This document shows positions 19,430 through 27,645 of a DNA stretch of 64,000 nucleotides, in pieces. The notes beneath the pieces are model-generated. The model ran no database searches. It was not told the DNA's origin and saw nothing but the letters and a program-made list of their open reading frames with translations. This DNA is from Paracoccus wurundjeri. GTDB lineage: Bacteria > Pseudomonadota > Alphaproteobacteria > Rhodobacterales > Rhodobacteraceae. The DNA is taken from contig NZ_JAUUTZ010000002.1 of the NCBI RefSeq assembly GCF_030678915.1, positions 1-64,000 on the forward strand. The letters are read 5' to 3'. The translations under genes and the position numbers were made by a program. The first letter of the stretch is position 1, and each line of letters starts with the position of its first letter.

Positions 19430-20381
19430 GCGTCTGCGCCTGATCTTCGCCGGCCTTGGGCTTGTGCTGATGGTCGCGATTGCGGTCTGGATGCTGCAGG
19501 GCCTGCCCGAAGGCCGGGCACGCAGCTTTGTTCTTGGCCTCAGGGCCGAGCGACTGGCAGGTTTGCTGCTTGTCGGCGTCACCACGGGGGTGGCGACGGT
19601 CATGTTTCAGACCCTTGCCGGAAACCGGGTGCTGACACCGCAGATTATGGGCTTCGATTCGCTGTATATCCTGCTTCAGACCATTCTCGTCGCCGGGCTT
19701 GGCATCACCGGTTTTGCAAGCATTCCGACCTGGAGCAAGTTTCTGCTGGATACCGCCGTCATGATCGCATTGGGGTGCATCCTGTTCGGCAGCCTGCTTG
19801 GCCGCGGCAGCCGGGATATCGCCCGTACCATTCTGACAGGGGTTATTCTTGGCGTCATGTTCCGCTCGCTTTCCGCCTTTATCGGGCGGGTGCTGGACCC
19901 GAACGAATTCGCCGTCGTCCAGCAATCCAGCTTTGCCAGCTTTGGTCATCTGGATGCGGCCCTGCTTCCGGTCGCCGCGATATTGACCGCCGCCGCTGTC
20001 GGCCTTGCGCTGTCGATGGCCGGTCAGCTTGACGTGCTGGGGCTTGGCCGTGACCGGGCGGTTGCGTTGGGGCTTCGGCACCGGCGGGTCGTCTTCGTGA
20101 CGCTTGGGCTGGTGGCCGTGCTGGTCGCGGTGCCGACGGCGCTTATCGGGCCGGTGACATTCTTCGGGCTGATCGTTGCCGGGCTGACCCACGGCATCCT
20201 GCGCAATCCCCGCCACGCGCTGCTGCTTCCCGCCGCCGGAATGATCGCCGCCATCATGCTGATTGCGGGCCAGCTGGTCTTTGAACGGCTGCTTGGACAG
20301 GCGAGCTTCCTGTCGGTGGTGATCGAATTCGCGGGCGGCCTGTTCTTCCTTTACCTTCTGCTGAAAGGACGCATCCGATGA
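19407..20381 (+). CDS. Siderophore ABC transporter permease, second subunit
   Basis: This 324-residue polytopic protein is the second FecCD-type permease (RAERLAGLLLVGVTTGVATVMFQTLAGNRVLTPQIMGFDS, with the QxLxxNRxLTPxxxG core). It overlaps the end of the first permease. Either the ATG at 19407 or the GTG at 19422 (an eight-base overlap) may be the start; the GTG would trim five residues. Its end overlaps the ATPase gene by four bases. Confidence 0.92.
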   Translation: MQGRPVDKRLRLIFAGLGLVLMVAIAVWMLQGLPEGRARSFVLGLRAERLAGLLLVGVTTGVATVMFQTLAGNRVLTPQIMGFDSLYILLQTILVAGLGITGFASIPTWSKFLLDTAVMIALGCILFGSLLGRGSRDIARTILTGVILGVMFRSLSAFIGRVLDPNEFAVVQQSSFASFGHLDAALLPVAAILTAAAVGLALSMAGQLDVLGLGRDRAVALGLRHRRVVFVTLGLVAVLVAVPTALIGPVTFFGLIVAGLTHGILRNPRHALLLPAAGMIAAIMLIAGQLVFERLLGQASFLSVVIEFAGGLFFLYLLLKGRIR

Positions 20382-21136
20382 TCCGTATCGAGGATGTCAG
20401 CCATTCCATCGGCCCGGCAAGGATCCTGCACGATATCCGCACCGGGTTTCCCAAAGGCGGCCTGACCGCCCTGATCGGGCCGAACGGGGCGGGGAAATCG
20501 ACCCTTGTCCGGCTTGTCGGCCGGCTGGAAAATCTTCAATCGGGCCGGATCTCTGTTGACGGACATGATCTGGCCGTAACGCAGACCCTGGAACTGGCCC
20601 GGGTGATGGCGATCCTTGGGCAGGATACCGCGATTGCAAGCCGCCTGCGTGTGCGTGAACTGGTGGCTTTCGGCCGCTGGCCGCATCACAATGGCCGTCC
20701 CCGCGCGGATGATCATGCCAGAGTGGAGACCGCGCTTGAGAATTTCGCCCTGACGCCGCTTGCGGACCGGTTCCTTGACGAAATCTCGGGCGGGCAGGCG
20801 CAGCGCGCCCATATCGCCATGTGCTTTGCTCAGGACACGCCGTGGCTTCTGCTGGACGAACCCCTGAACAATCTGGACATGTCCCATTCCCGCGGCCTGA
20901 TGCAACGGGTCCGGGATCTGGTGACGCGGCAGGGCCGCAGCGTCGTCATGGTCGTGCACGAGATCAATTATGCCGCCGCCTGGGCCGATCATATCATCGC
21001 CATGAAGGATGGCCGGATCATGGCCGAGGGTGATCCCGATACCGTGCTGAAAGAGCGGATTCTGTCAGAGCTTTACGATACCGATGTGCAGGTCTCGCGC
21101 CATCGGGATCGCCCGCTTGTGCTGCACCACGGTTAG
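20378..21136 (+). CDS. Siderophore ABC transporter ATPase
   Basis: This 252-residue ATP-binding subunit has Walker A GPNGAGKS, Q-loop LGQDT, signature SGGQAQRAHIA (the usual SGGQRQR varied to SGGQAQR) and Walker B WLLLDEPLNNLD with an H-loop (VVMVVHEIN). It energises the importer formed by the three genes before it. The TAG stop lies inside the first stem of a large inverted-repeat structure (21135-21221). Confidence 0.94.
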   Translation: MIRIEDVSHSIGPARILHDIRTGFPKGGLTALIGPNGAGKSTLVRLVGRLENLQSGRISVDGHDLAVTQTLELARVMAILGQDTAIASRLRVRELVAFGRWPHHNGRPRADDHARVETALENFALTPLADRFLDEISGGQAQRAHIAMCFAQDTPWLLLDEPLNNLDMSHSRGLMQRVRDLVTRQGRSVVMVVHEINYAAAWADHIIAMKDGRIMAEGDPDTVLKERILSELYDTDVQVSRHRDRPLVLHHG

Positions 21137-21221
21137 GGCTGTCGGGGTCTGGAGGGAACCGTTCTTCGGTGATCTCCGAAGCCGGGAAGCGGTGGGACGC
21201 TGTCCCGTCGCCGACAGCTCT
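21135..21221 (+). other. Three-way-junction structured element after the siderophore operon
   Basis: Three nested stems can be drawn by eye. P1 pairs 21135-21145 with 21211-21221 (11 bp, one G-U). P2 pairs 21164-21169 with 21176-21181 (6 bp, loop TGATCT). P3 pairs 21190-21198 with 21202-21210 (9 bp with two G-U, loop GCT) and stacks directly on P1. The structure begins at the last two bases of the stop codon. It could be a branched terminator, an mRNA 3' stabiliser or a small RNA. There is no U-run immediately after it. No known RNA family was recognised. Confidence 0.45.
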
Positions 21222-21444
21222 CTTGGACCAATGGCGCGACCTTCCGGCGCCTCTGAGGTATTTTTACAAAGAAGAAATGCGGTTATCCGAAGTCGATAAA
21301 CTGTAGCGCGGTATATGCCTTCAAGTCGATCCGCCCTCTTCGGAACCCTGTTTGCCAGCGCAATGATGACGCATTAGATTGCCGTCGAATCCGGTGCGGG
21401 CGCGGGCCCTTGGGTCTTCGGCGATCAATCAGAAGGAACGTGAT
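21222..21444. other. Intergenic stretch with an A/T-rich motif resembling a Rhodobacterales dispersed element
   Basis: No gene is seen. At about 21242-21277 there is a GC-rich block, CCGGCGCCTCTGAGG, followed by TATTTTTACAAAGAAGAAA. From memory, closely similar strings (GGCGCCTC..., then ...TATTTTT..AAAGA.GAA) recur between genes in Rhodobacter, Paracoccus and Roseobacter genomes. This is unverified. The rest shows no clear promoter except that the gene at 21445 has a good ribosome-binding site. Confidence 0.3.
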
Positions 21445-21669
21445 TTGACCATTTTCGATATGCTCGTCTGGGGCGGTGCGGCATTGACGCTGCTGGGGCT
21501 GGCGGCGCTGTTCTGGTGCATCGTCACGGTTTTCCGCCTGCGCCGCGCCGCGCCCGAGCCAGAGGAATTCCGCGCCCGGATGCAGCGCGTCATTGCGGTG
21601 AACATGGGCGCGTTGATGGTCTCGGCGATCGGCCTGATGTGCGTTGTGCTGGGGATCATGCTGGGATGA
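21445..21669 (+). CDS. Small two-helix membrane protein
   Basis: This is a 74-residue protein of unknown function. The TTG start is preferred because AGAAGGAA lies eight bases upstream; an in-frame extension to 21379 also begins with TTG and has no such site. Two hydrophobic helices (about residues 5-28 and 52-72) flank a basic/acidic loop ([18 protein letters not shown]). Its stop overlaps the dtd start codon (ATGA), so its product is made together with Dtd. Confidence 0.75.
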   Translation: MTIFDMLVWGGAALTLLGLAALFWCIVTVFRLRRAAPEPEEFRARMQRVIAVNMGALMVSAIGLMCVVLGIMLG

Positions 21670-22115
21670 GGGCGCTTGTCCAGCGGGTCAGCGAGGCTTC
21701 GGTCGAGGTTGACGGCCAGATCATCGGCAAGATCGGGCAGGGGCTGCTGATTCTGGTCTGCGCGATGCGGGATGATGATCCGGCCGCCGCCGGGAAACTG
21801 GCCGCGCGCGCCGCGAAACTGCGGATATTCCGGGATGACGAGGGTCGGATGAACCGCGCGCTGCCGGATATCGCGGGCGAGGCGCTTGTCGTCAGCCAGT
21901 TCACGCTGGCCGCCGATACGCGCAGCGGAAACCGGCCCGGTTTTTCTTCAGCGGCACCGCCCGATATGGGAGAGCGGCTTTACCTGCATTTCGCTGAAAG
22001 CCTGCGCCAGCTTGGCGTTCCGGTTCAGACGGGCAGTTTCGGGGCGGATATGAAGGTCCGGCTTCTGAATGACGGACCGGTGACGATCTGGCTGGATACG
22101 GCGGACCGGGTCTGA
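21666..22115 (+). CDS. dtd: D-aminoacyl-tRNA deacylase
   Basis: Dtd, 149 residues, hydrolyses D-aminoacyl-tRNA (and Gly-tRNA-Ala) to recycle mischarged tRNA. The start [17 protein letters not shown], the catalytic-site segment [20 protein letters not shown] with SQFTL, and the C-terminal [11 protein letters not shown] region (family GPVT) are diagnostic. Length is typical. The ATG overlaps the stop of the small membrane gene. Confidence 0.97.
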   Translation: MRALVQRVSEASVEVDGQIIGKIGQGLLILVCAMRDDDPAAAGKLAARAAKLRIFRDDEGRMNRALPDIAGEALVVSQFTLAADTRSGNRPGFSSAAPPDMGERLYLHFAESLRQLGVPVQTGSFGADMKVRLLNDGPVTIWLDTADRV

Positions 22116-22233
22116 CGGTTCGGGAATCTTAACAGCTCGGGGCCTGATCGTGCGGGGCCTGACGGCCCTGCGGGTCACACCGGTCGATGCCGGTTACAGG
22201 TGACCAGCGACAGGTGGGTTGACGGTTCAGGAT

Positions 22234-22267
22234 CGCTCTGCCCGATCGTTTCGCATCGGGCAGAGCG
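22234..22267. terminator. Strong hairpin between dtd and the first Hint gene
   Basis: A perfect 13-bp inverted repeat (22234-22246 with 22255-22267, loop CGTTTCGC) lies between the convergent dtd and Hint genes. It is well placed to end transcription from both sides, but neither side has a long T-run, so efficiency is uncertain. Confidence 0.6.
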
Positions 22268-22294
22268 TGGTTTCAGAGACGGAATAAAACGCGT

Positions 22295-22918
22295 GGATCA
22301 GCCGTTCAGCAGCGGCATGCCGCGTTTCTTGTGGCGTGCGACCAGTTGCTTGATCTGCGCGCCCTTTTCAGGGATCGGGCGGGCTGACCGGGCTACGAAA
22401 TCCGGTTTGGTGATCTCGGGGAACAGGGTCTCGATCTCTTTGCGGGCCTCTGGCGGTACGCTTTGCAGGGCGATGGGGCCGGTGAACAGGCTTTCGGTGG
22501 GGGCTTCCTCGGAGAAGATCACCTGATGCCTGTCGAAGAGGATGTGGAAATAGGTCACTTCTTCGCAATCCCCGATGATCTCGATGCCGTCCAGACCGAC
22601 CAGCCTGATGGCGGGGATCAGGATTTCCTCGGCGCCGAACATCCGTTGCGCGATCTTCGAGCGGATCAGGACGCGGTGCTGACGGCTGACGGTCAGGTCA
22701 CGCTCCGGCAGGCCATTCCCAAGTGCGCCCGCAGCGATGCGGATCGGTTTCAGCTTCGGGTTCCGGGCCAGATCGATAGCGTCGCGGGTGGTGTGGCCGA
22801 TCCAGCGGATGGGCTGATAGCCGTCATCCATGGTGGCGATCAGGTCGCCGGGCTGAAGTTCCTCGATGGGCTTGTTGCCTTCGTTGGTTTCGATCAAGGT
22901 GCCAAGGGTGAAGCAGAC
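22295..22918. repeat. Direct repeat copy A (Hint-domain 3' block)
   Basis: This 624-bp block is nearly identical to 23656-24279, in the same orientation with a 1361-bp offset and no indels between block ends. It spans the whole Hint domain of the first gene. The identity stops abruptly at the domain's first Cys codon (GAAGCAGAC on the plus strand), and the sequences upstream are unrelated. Confidence 0.95.
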
Positions 22919-23437
22919 AGATTGCGCGCCCATTTCGAAATGATTACTTTTCGGGCCTGTATATCCCCGAATTCTCAATATTGTATCTGGTGGTGGAATA
23001 TCCCCTAAAAAAATCAGATAATGGCCTCCTTCAAGTATCTCTTGGCCGGGCACCCCATTCCAGCGAAAGTCATTGCTGTCATCAAGATCAATATCGATGA
23101 CAGCGATTTCGTAGATATTGAAATTCTCATCATATAACGCAAAGCTGTAATCGTAGCTGGCTGTGTGATATTCACCGTCTATTTTTATAGATTGTTCTTT
23201 ATCTCCTCCCACCCGAAGAGATGGATTGAAATCGTCCTTATTATAACCGCCTTCAAATTTACTGGAATCGGCACCGTCTTCGATAGGAACATCCGAACGA
23301 ACGATTTGTTTGAATGTCGTACCACTATAACTCCACTCTTGCCCGCCACGTAAGCTTTCAGAATAATCTGCCCTACCTCCATTTATACTGCTTTGAGAGC
23401 CAAGAATAATTTTTTCGTAAAGATAATAATTACTCAT
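22298..23437 (-). CDS. Hint-domain protein 1
   Basis: This 379-residue protein starts at the ATG giving MSNYYLYEK, chosen because AAAGGTGG lies just upstream. Residues about 1-170 are a polar, beta-rich region that I do not recognise, and they are AT-richer than the rest. A Hint domain (Hint_2 type) begins at CFTLGTLIETNEG and includes SRQHRVLI with the conserved His. No intein C-terminal splice junction (HN plus nucleophile) is visible at the end, so self-splicing is unlikely. Family members in Rhodobacteraceae are thought to be surface or secreted proteins of unknown role. It is paralogous to 23659-24723. Confidence 0.85.
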   Translation of the reverse strand: MSNYYLYEKIILGSQSSINGGRADYSESLRGGQEWSYSGTTFKQIVRSDVPIEDGADSSKFEGGYNKDDFNPSLRVGGDKEQSIKIDGEYHTASYDYSFALYDENFNIYEIAVIDIDLDDSNDFRWNGVPGQEILEGGHYLIFLGDIPPPDTILRIRGYTGPKSNHFEMGAQSVCFTLGTLIETNEGNKPIEELQPGDLIATMDDGYQPIRWIGHTTRDAIDLARNPKLKPIRIAAGALGNGLPERDLTVSRQHRVLIRSKIAQRMFGAEEILIPAIRLVGLDGIEIIGDCEEVTYFHILFDRHQVIFSEEAPTESLFTGPIALQSVPPEARKEIETLFPEITKPDFVARSARPIPEKGAQIKQLVARHKKRGMPLLNG

Positions 23438-23610
23438 TACACCACCTTTCATTGCAATGATGATGGCGGAAATTTATTGTGATTATCTTAACAACGACCT
23501 GAAAGAGCTTCGTTTTTTCCGTATTTAACAGATTTCGATGATGCGGCGGGACGATTGCCATATCATTTGCAGGGAAATAAGCCAGTCAACCGATAATTGA
23601 TTCATGGTAA

Positions 23611-23635
23611 AGGGCAGCCCGAAATGGGCTGCCCT
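23611..23635 (-). terminator. Hairpin downstream of the second Hint gene
   Basis: AGGGCAGCCC and GGGCTGCCCT form a perfect 10-bp stem with a 5-base loop, 24 bp after the stop codon of the Hint gene at 23659-24723. Read on the minus strand it is followed by TTTACC, a weak T-tract. It is the likely terminator of that gene. Confidence 0.65.
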
Positions 23636-23655
23636 CTGAAAAGAAAGGATTCGTC

Positions 23656-24279
23656 CAATCAGCCGTTCAGCAGCGGCATGCCGCGTTTCTTGTGGCGTGC
23701 GACCAGTTGCTTGATCTGCGCGCCCTTTTCAGGGATCGGGCGGGCTGACCGGGCTACGAAATCCGGTTTGGTGATCTCGGGGAACAGGGTCTCGATCTCT
23801 TTGCGGGCCTCTGGCGGTACGCTTTGCAGGGCGATGGGGCCGGTGAACAGGCTTTCGGTGGGGGCTTCCTCGGAGAAGATCACCTGATGCTTGTCGAACA
23901 GGATGTGGAAATAGGTCACTCCTTCGCAATCCTCGATGAGCTCGATGCCGTCCAGACCGACCAGCTTGATGGCGGGGATCAGGACCTCTTCGGCGCCAAA
24001 CATGCGCTGGGCGATCTTCGAGCGGATCAGGACGCGGTGTTGACGGCTGACGGTCAGGTCACGTTCCGGCAGGCCATTCCCAAGTGCTCCGGCGGCGATG
24101 CGGATCGGTTTCAGCTTCGGGTTCTGCGCCAGATCGATGGCGTCGCGGGTGGTGGACCCGATCCAGCGGATGGGCTGATAGCCGTCATCCATGGTGGCGA
24201 TCATGTCGCCGGGCTGGAGTTCCTCGATGGGTTTGTTGCCTTCGTTTGTTTCGATCAGGGCGCCAAGGGTGAAGCAGAC
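23656..24279. repeat. Direct repeat copy B (Hint-domain 3' block)
   Basis: Second copy of the 624-bp block described at 22295-22918. Differences are scattered single bases concentrated in the middle (for example T/G changes near 23891-23990); both ends match. Confidence 0.95.
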
Positions 24280-24723
24280 GATGTCACTAAACCCGGTATA
24301 GAGAAGATCAGGAACCTGGCCATTAGTAACCCCATAGGTATGACTTAAACCGCTTGTTCGATACGTTACCCCAGCTTGAATGCCTGTTGCATTGTAGAAG
24401 CCAGTATATCTAATACCACCAATACTTACGCGTACAGCAATAGCATTGCTTGGTAACCCATCGCCATCGAGACTCTTTGCAATCGATGTGCTAATGGAGC
24501 TACCGGCGGCGTGGCCATCAAAGTCGGAAGTCAGATATTGTCCACCATTATTATCTGGCCCTCCACCGCCAGAGCTATCTTCCAAATAGCTATCATTGTC
24601 AGTAACAGTAACTTGCATTGCGTCATCTTCACTAACAATTCGTAAAGATGATGAGGTAAGAAGGTTGGCTCCAGTAAATACGAGAGCAGATTCACGAATT
24701 AGCGTAAATGTATATTCAGCCAT
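23659..24723 (-). CDS. Hint-domain protein 2
   Basis: This 354-residue paralogue starts at the ATG giving MAEYTFTLIRES, with AGGTGAAAG just upstream. The first ~150 residues differ completely from Hint protein 1 and contain a Gly-rich turn (SSGGGGPDNNGGQY) and beta-strand-like segments, perhaps a carbohydrate-binding or adhesin fold. From CFTLGALIETNEG to the C-terminus the Hint domain is almost identical to protein 1. The N-terminal part has lower GC than the Hint part, which fits swapping of N-terminal modules onto a common Hint tail. Confidence 0.85.
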   Translation of the reverse strand: MAEYTFTLIRESALVFTGANLLTSSSLRIVSEDDAMQVTVTDNDSYLEDSSGGGGPDNNGGQYLTSDFDGHAAGSSISTSIAKSLDGDGLPSNAIAVRVSIGGIRYTGFYNATGIQAGVTYRTSGLSHTYGVTNGQVPDLLYTGFSDIVCFTLGALIETNEGNKPIEELQPGDMIATMDDGYQPIRWIGSTTRDAIDLAQNPKLKPIRIAAGALGNGLPERDLTVSRQHRVLIRSKIAQRMFGAEEVLIPAIKLVGLDGIELIEDCEGVTYFHILFDKHQVIFSEEAPTESLFTGPIALQSVPPEARKEIETLFPEITKPDFVARSARPIPEKGAQIKQLVARHKKRGMPLLNG

Positions 24724-25174
24724 ACTTTCACCTATTAACATCACTAAAGTTTCCGAAACATCAGCAGTATGAATAACGATGTTTTCTCAGAGTCAACCTG
24801 ACTTTCGCACCATTGAGATTGAATTGTTTCGCATTCGGTTCAGGTTGCTACTACTCACTGCAACAATCCATATCGCTATGGATACAGCGTTATTTTATTC
24901 CCGCAATCCGTTCATCACCCCTGATGCCGCGAAACTGTTCCGATCCCGGAACAGATCCGGGTATCTTTTCTATTTAATTAACACCTCTTTGAACCATATA
25001 GGCAGGCCACATCCTCGGCGATTCTCGGTCACGCGCCCTCATCTCCAACACTCCCGCGAATCACCAGATCACTGTCACTCCCGCTTTTCAGATGGCCCGC
25101 ACCAATCGCAGCGAAAAAGGCAGCCCCACAGGCCTACCTTCCCACAACAATTTCCGAACCTCCCGGAAACCGCC
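24724..25174. other. Intergenic region with a perfect hairpin
   Basis: No credible gene is seen in these 451 bases. The part nearest the Hint gene is AT-rich and should hold its promoter. CTGTTCCG-ATCC-CGGAACAG at 24935-24954 is a perfect 8-bp hairpin that could be a regulator dyad or a weak terminator for the nucleotidase gene, which ends at 25175. It has no adjacent T-run on either strand. Confidence 0.4.
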
Positions 25175-26776
25175 CTATTTCACCGTAATCCGCCCATCCA
25201 CCGATGGCGCGTAATCCGGCCCCTGCGCGGCAAGATATTCCGCCAGAACCTCGGCCAGATCGGGGCCGAAATCATAGGCGTCCCGTGCATTGCTGGCGAA
25301 AACGTCATAGCCGTCGCCGCCGGTGCGCATGTAGTTGTTCGACACGACGCCATATTCCGCCTGAGGATCGATGGGCGCCCAGTCGCCATCCTGCATGACC
25401 ATCACATCGCTGATCCTGCCGCCCGGTTCCGCCGCCGGATCGACGGTATATTTCAGCCCGGCGACCTGTGCGAAACGGCCCGCGCCCTCTTCCATCTGGC
25501 TTGCGCCGTTTTCCAGCGCGGCAACCACATCCGCGCCGTCAAGCAGGAATGTCGCCAGCGTGTTCTGGAAGGGCAGCACTGTATAGACCTCGCCCATGGT
25601 GATCGGCCCCGCGTCGATCGAGGCGCGCAAGCCGCCGCCATTGGTGATCGCGATACTGATCCCCTGATCCTTCACCCGGTCCAGCATGGCATCGGCGACA
25701 AGGGTGCCCATCTCGCATTCGCGGGCCCGGCAGGTCTCGCGGTCACCGCCAATGGGGCGCGCGGTTTCGGCCACGACCTTCTCGCGCAGTTCCTCGATCG
25801 GGGCGGCCATCTCGGTCACGCGCGCGGCGATCTTCTCGTCCTCGGGGACCGAGTTGTCCAGAAGGATCGGCTCTCCCTCGGCCTTGGTCAGATTGCCCTG
25901 ATCGTCGAAGGTCAGTTCCAGATGGCCGAGATATTTGGAATAGGCATAAGCGGTCGCCACCGGAACCTGAGCGCCGTCCGGCCCCTCGACCATGGTCGGA
26001 TAGGCGCCCGCGGCGCCATCCATATCGCCAAGCAGCGTATGCGAATGTCCGCCAACGATCGCGTCGATCCCCGGCACCTGCGCGGCGAATTCCTTATCGC
26101 GCAGATAGCCCACATGGGTCAGTGCGATGATCTTGTTCACGCCCGAATCGGTCAGTTCCTGCACATCGCCTTTCAGGCTTTCGATATCGTCCATGAAAAT
26201 GACGTTCGGCCCGGGCGCGGCGGTTTCAGGCGTATCCATCGCCAGCGCGGACACGATCCCGATCTTGTGTCCGCCGACGTCAAGCGTCAGGGTATCGCCG
26301 ATCTTGTCCTTGAGAATATTCGACTGCGACAGATCCAGATTGCCCGAGATCACCGGGAATTCGACTCCGTCGGCAAGCACCTCTGCGCCTTCGGGGCCAT
26401 CGTCGAATTCGTGATTGCCCAGCGCCATCGCGTCATAACCGATGGCGGTCATGAATTCGGCCACATCCTCGCCCTTGTAGGTCGTGTAGAACAGCGATCC
26501 CTGATACTGGTCGCCCGCGTCGAGGACCAGGATATTACCGCCCTCGGCGGTGATCCTGTCCCGCAGTTCCTTGACTTTCGAGGCAACCCGCGCCACGCCG
26601 CCAAAGCATTCGCCCGCCTCTTTCGTTTCGGCATCGCAGGTACTGTCCTGTTCGTTGATCGGCTCGATCCGGCTGTGCAGATCGTTGGTATGCAGGATAT
26701 GCAGCACGTAATCGGCCTGGGCCGTCCCGGCAAACATGGCCACGACCGAGGCCGCCGTCAGAACGCGAAAACTCAT
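25175..26776 (-). CDS. Periplasmic 5'-nucleotidase / 2',3'-cyclic phosphodiesterase family protein
   Basis: This 533-residue UshA-type enzyme has a signal peptide (ASVVAMFAGTAQA-DY). Its N-terminal dimetal phosphatase motifs are ILHTNDLHSR, DAGDQYQGS, LGNHEFDDG and GGHSHTLLG. The C-terminal substrate-binding domain includes AITNGGGLRASIDAG and NNYMRTGGDGYDVF. It dephosphorylates extracellular nucleotides for phosphate or nucleoside salvage. It is divergent from the phosphatase gene at 26901, with a 124-bp shared promoter region. Exact substrate preference cannot be read from sequence. Confidence 0.93.
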   Translation of the reverse strand: MSFRVLTAASVVAMFAGTAQADYVLHILHTNDLHSRIEPINEQDSTCDAETKEAGECFGGVARVASKVKELRDRITAEGGNILVLDAGDQYQGSLFYTTYKGEDVAEFMTAIGYDAMALGNHEFDDGPEGAEVLADGVEFPVISGNLDLSQSNILKDKIGDTLTLDVGGHKIGIVSALAMDTPETAAPGPNVIFMDDIESLKGDVQELTDSGVNKIIALTHVGYLRDKEFAAQVPGIDAIVGGHSHTLLGDMDGAAGAYPTMVEGPDGAQVPVATAYAYSKYLGHLELTFDDQGNLTKAEGEPILLDNSVPEDEKIAARVTEMAAPIEELREKVVAETARPIGGDRETCRARECEMGTLVADAMLDRVKDQGISIAITNGGGLRASIDAGPITMGEVYTVLPFQNTLATFLLDGADVVAALENGASQMEEGAGRFAQVAGLKYTVDPAAEPGGRISDVMVMQDGDWAPIDPQAEYGVVSNNYMRTGGDGYDVFASNARDAYDFGPDLAEVLAEYLAAQGPDYAPSVDGRITVK

Positions 26777-26900
26777 GGTTCGTTCCCTTCCGCCTTGTTG
26801 GGTTCCCCGGTGGCAGATTGACGCAACCGTGATAAGTGGTCAAACCCCAAAGCGAAACATGTGTCAGCCGCGTGATGTCTTGCCCGAAGGAAAGCAGGCG

Positions 26901-27452
26901 ATGTTCCCCGATCTTTATCTGATGCGCCACGGGCAGACCGAGTGGAACCTTGCGGGGCGGTTGCAGGGCCTGCGCGATTCGCCGTTGACTGCGCGGGGGC
27001 TTGCGCAGGCCGGGCGGCAGGCGCGGCTGATCGCGGGGATCGGCGCGGCCCGCTATTCCAGCCCGCAGGGGCGTGCGGTCCGCACAGCCGAAATCGTCTT
27101 TGGCGACATGCCCTTTACAACGGACGACCGGTTGCGCGAGATCGATGTGGGCGAGTTCACCGGGCATTCGCTTGAAGATTTGCAGCGGCAAAGGCCGGAG
27201 CTGTTCACCGGTGCGCCGATAGACTGGTACGACCGCACACCCGGAGGAGAGCATCTGGAGCAGCTATCCGCACGTTGCCGCAGTTTTCTGGCCGGTCTGC
27301 CGGGTCCGGCACTGATCGTCACCCATGGCATCACGCTGCGGATGCTGCGCATTCACGCGCTTGGCTGGCCCCTTTCGCGGATCGGCGAGCTTACGGTGGA
27401 ACAGGGCGCCGTTCACGTGATCCGCAATGCTGCACAAGAGGTCTGGCGTTAG
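26901..27452 (+). CDS. Histidine phosphatase family protein
   Basis: This 183-residue protein has the phosphohistidine motif LMRHGQTEWN near the N-terminus and the second catalytic His in TLIVTHG-like ALIVTHGITLRML. It belongs to the phosphoglycerate-mutase-like branch (CobC/GpmB/SixA-type). The start is the ATG giving MFPDLYLMRHG, preceded by GAAGGAAAG; a longer frame overlaps the divergent gene. The substrate is unknown. Confidence 0.9.
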   Translation: MFPDLYLMRHGQTEWNLAGRLQGLRDSPLTARGLAQAGRQARLIAGIGAARYSSPQGRAVRTAEIVFGDMPFTTDDRLREIDVGEFTGHSLEDLQRQRPELFTGAPIDWYDRTPGGEHLEQLSARCRSFLAGLPGPALIVTHGITLRMLRIHALGWPLSRIGELTVEQGAVHVIRNAAQEVWR

Positions 27453-27481
27453 CCGGAAGTTCGGGCTAAAAGCCCCCGGAC

Positions 27482-27557
<76 letters not shown>

Positions 27558-27645
27558 TTCCCGTCAGATGGTTTCAGGCTGTTTCGGGGGGATTGGGGCG
27601 TTTCCGGAAGGGGTGGTCCCCGCCACCGGCGGAAGCGTGACCGGC

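Noticed and set aside
22298..24723. Inteins
   Set aside because: The Hint domains are at the protein C-termini and lack an intein C-terminal Asn/nucleophile junction and a C-extein, so splicing is unlikely.
24779..26821. 680-codon open frame opposite the 5'-nucleotidase
   Set aside because: The nucleotidase on the minus strand has every family motif and a signal peptide; the opposite frame has none.
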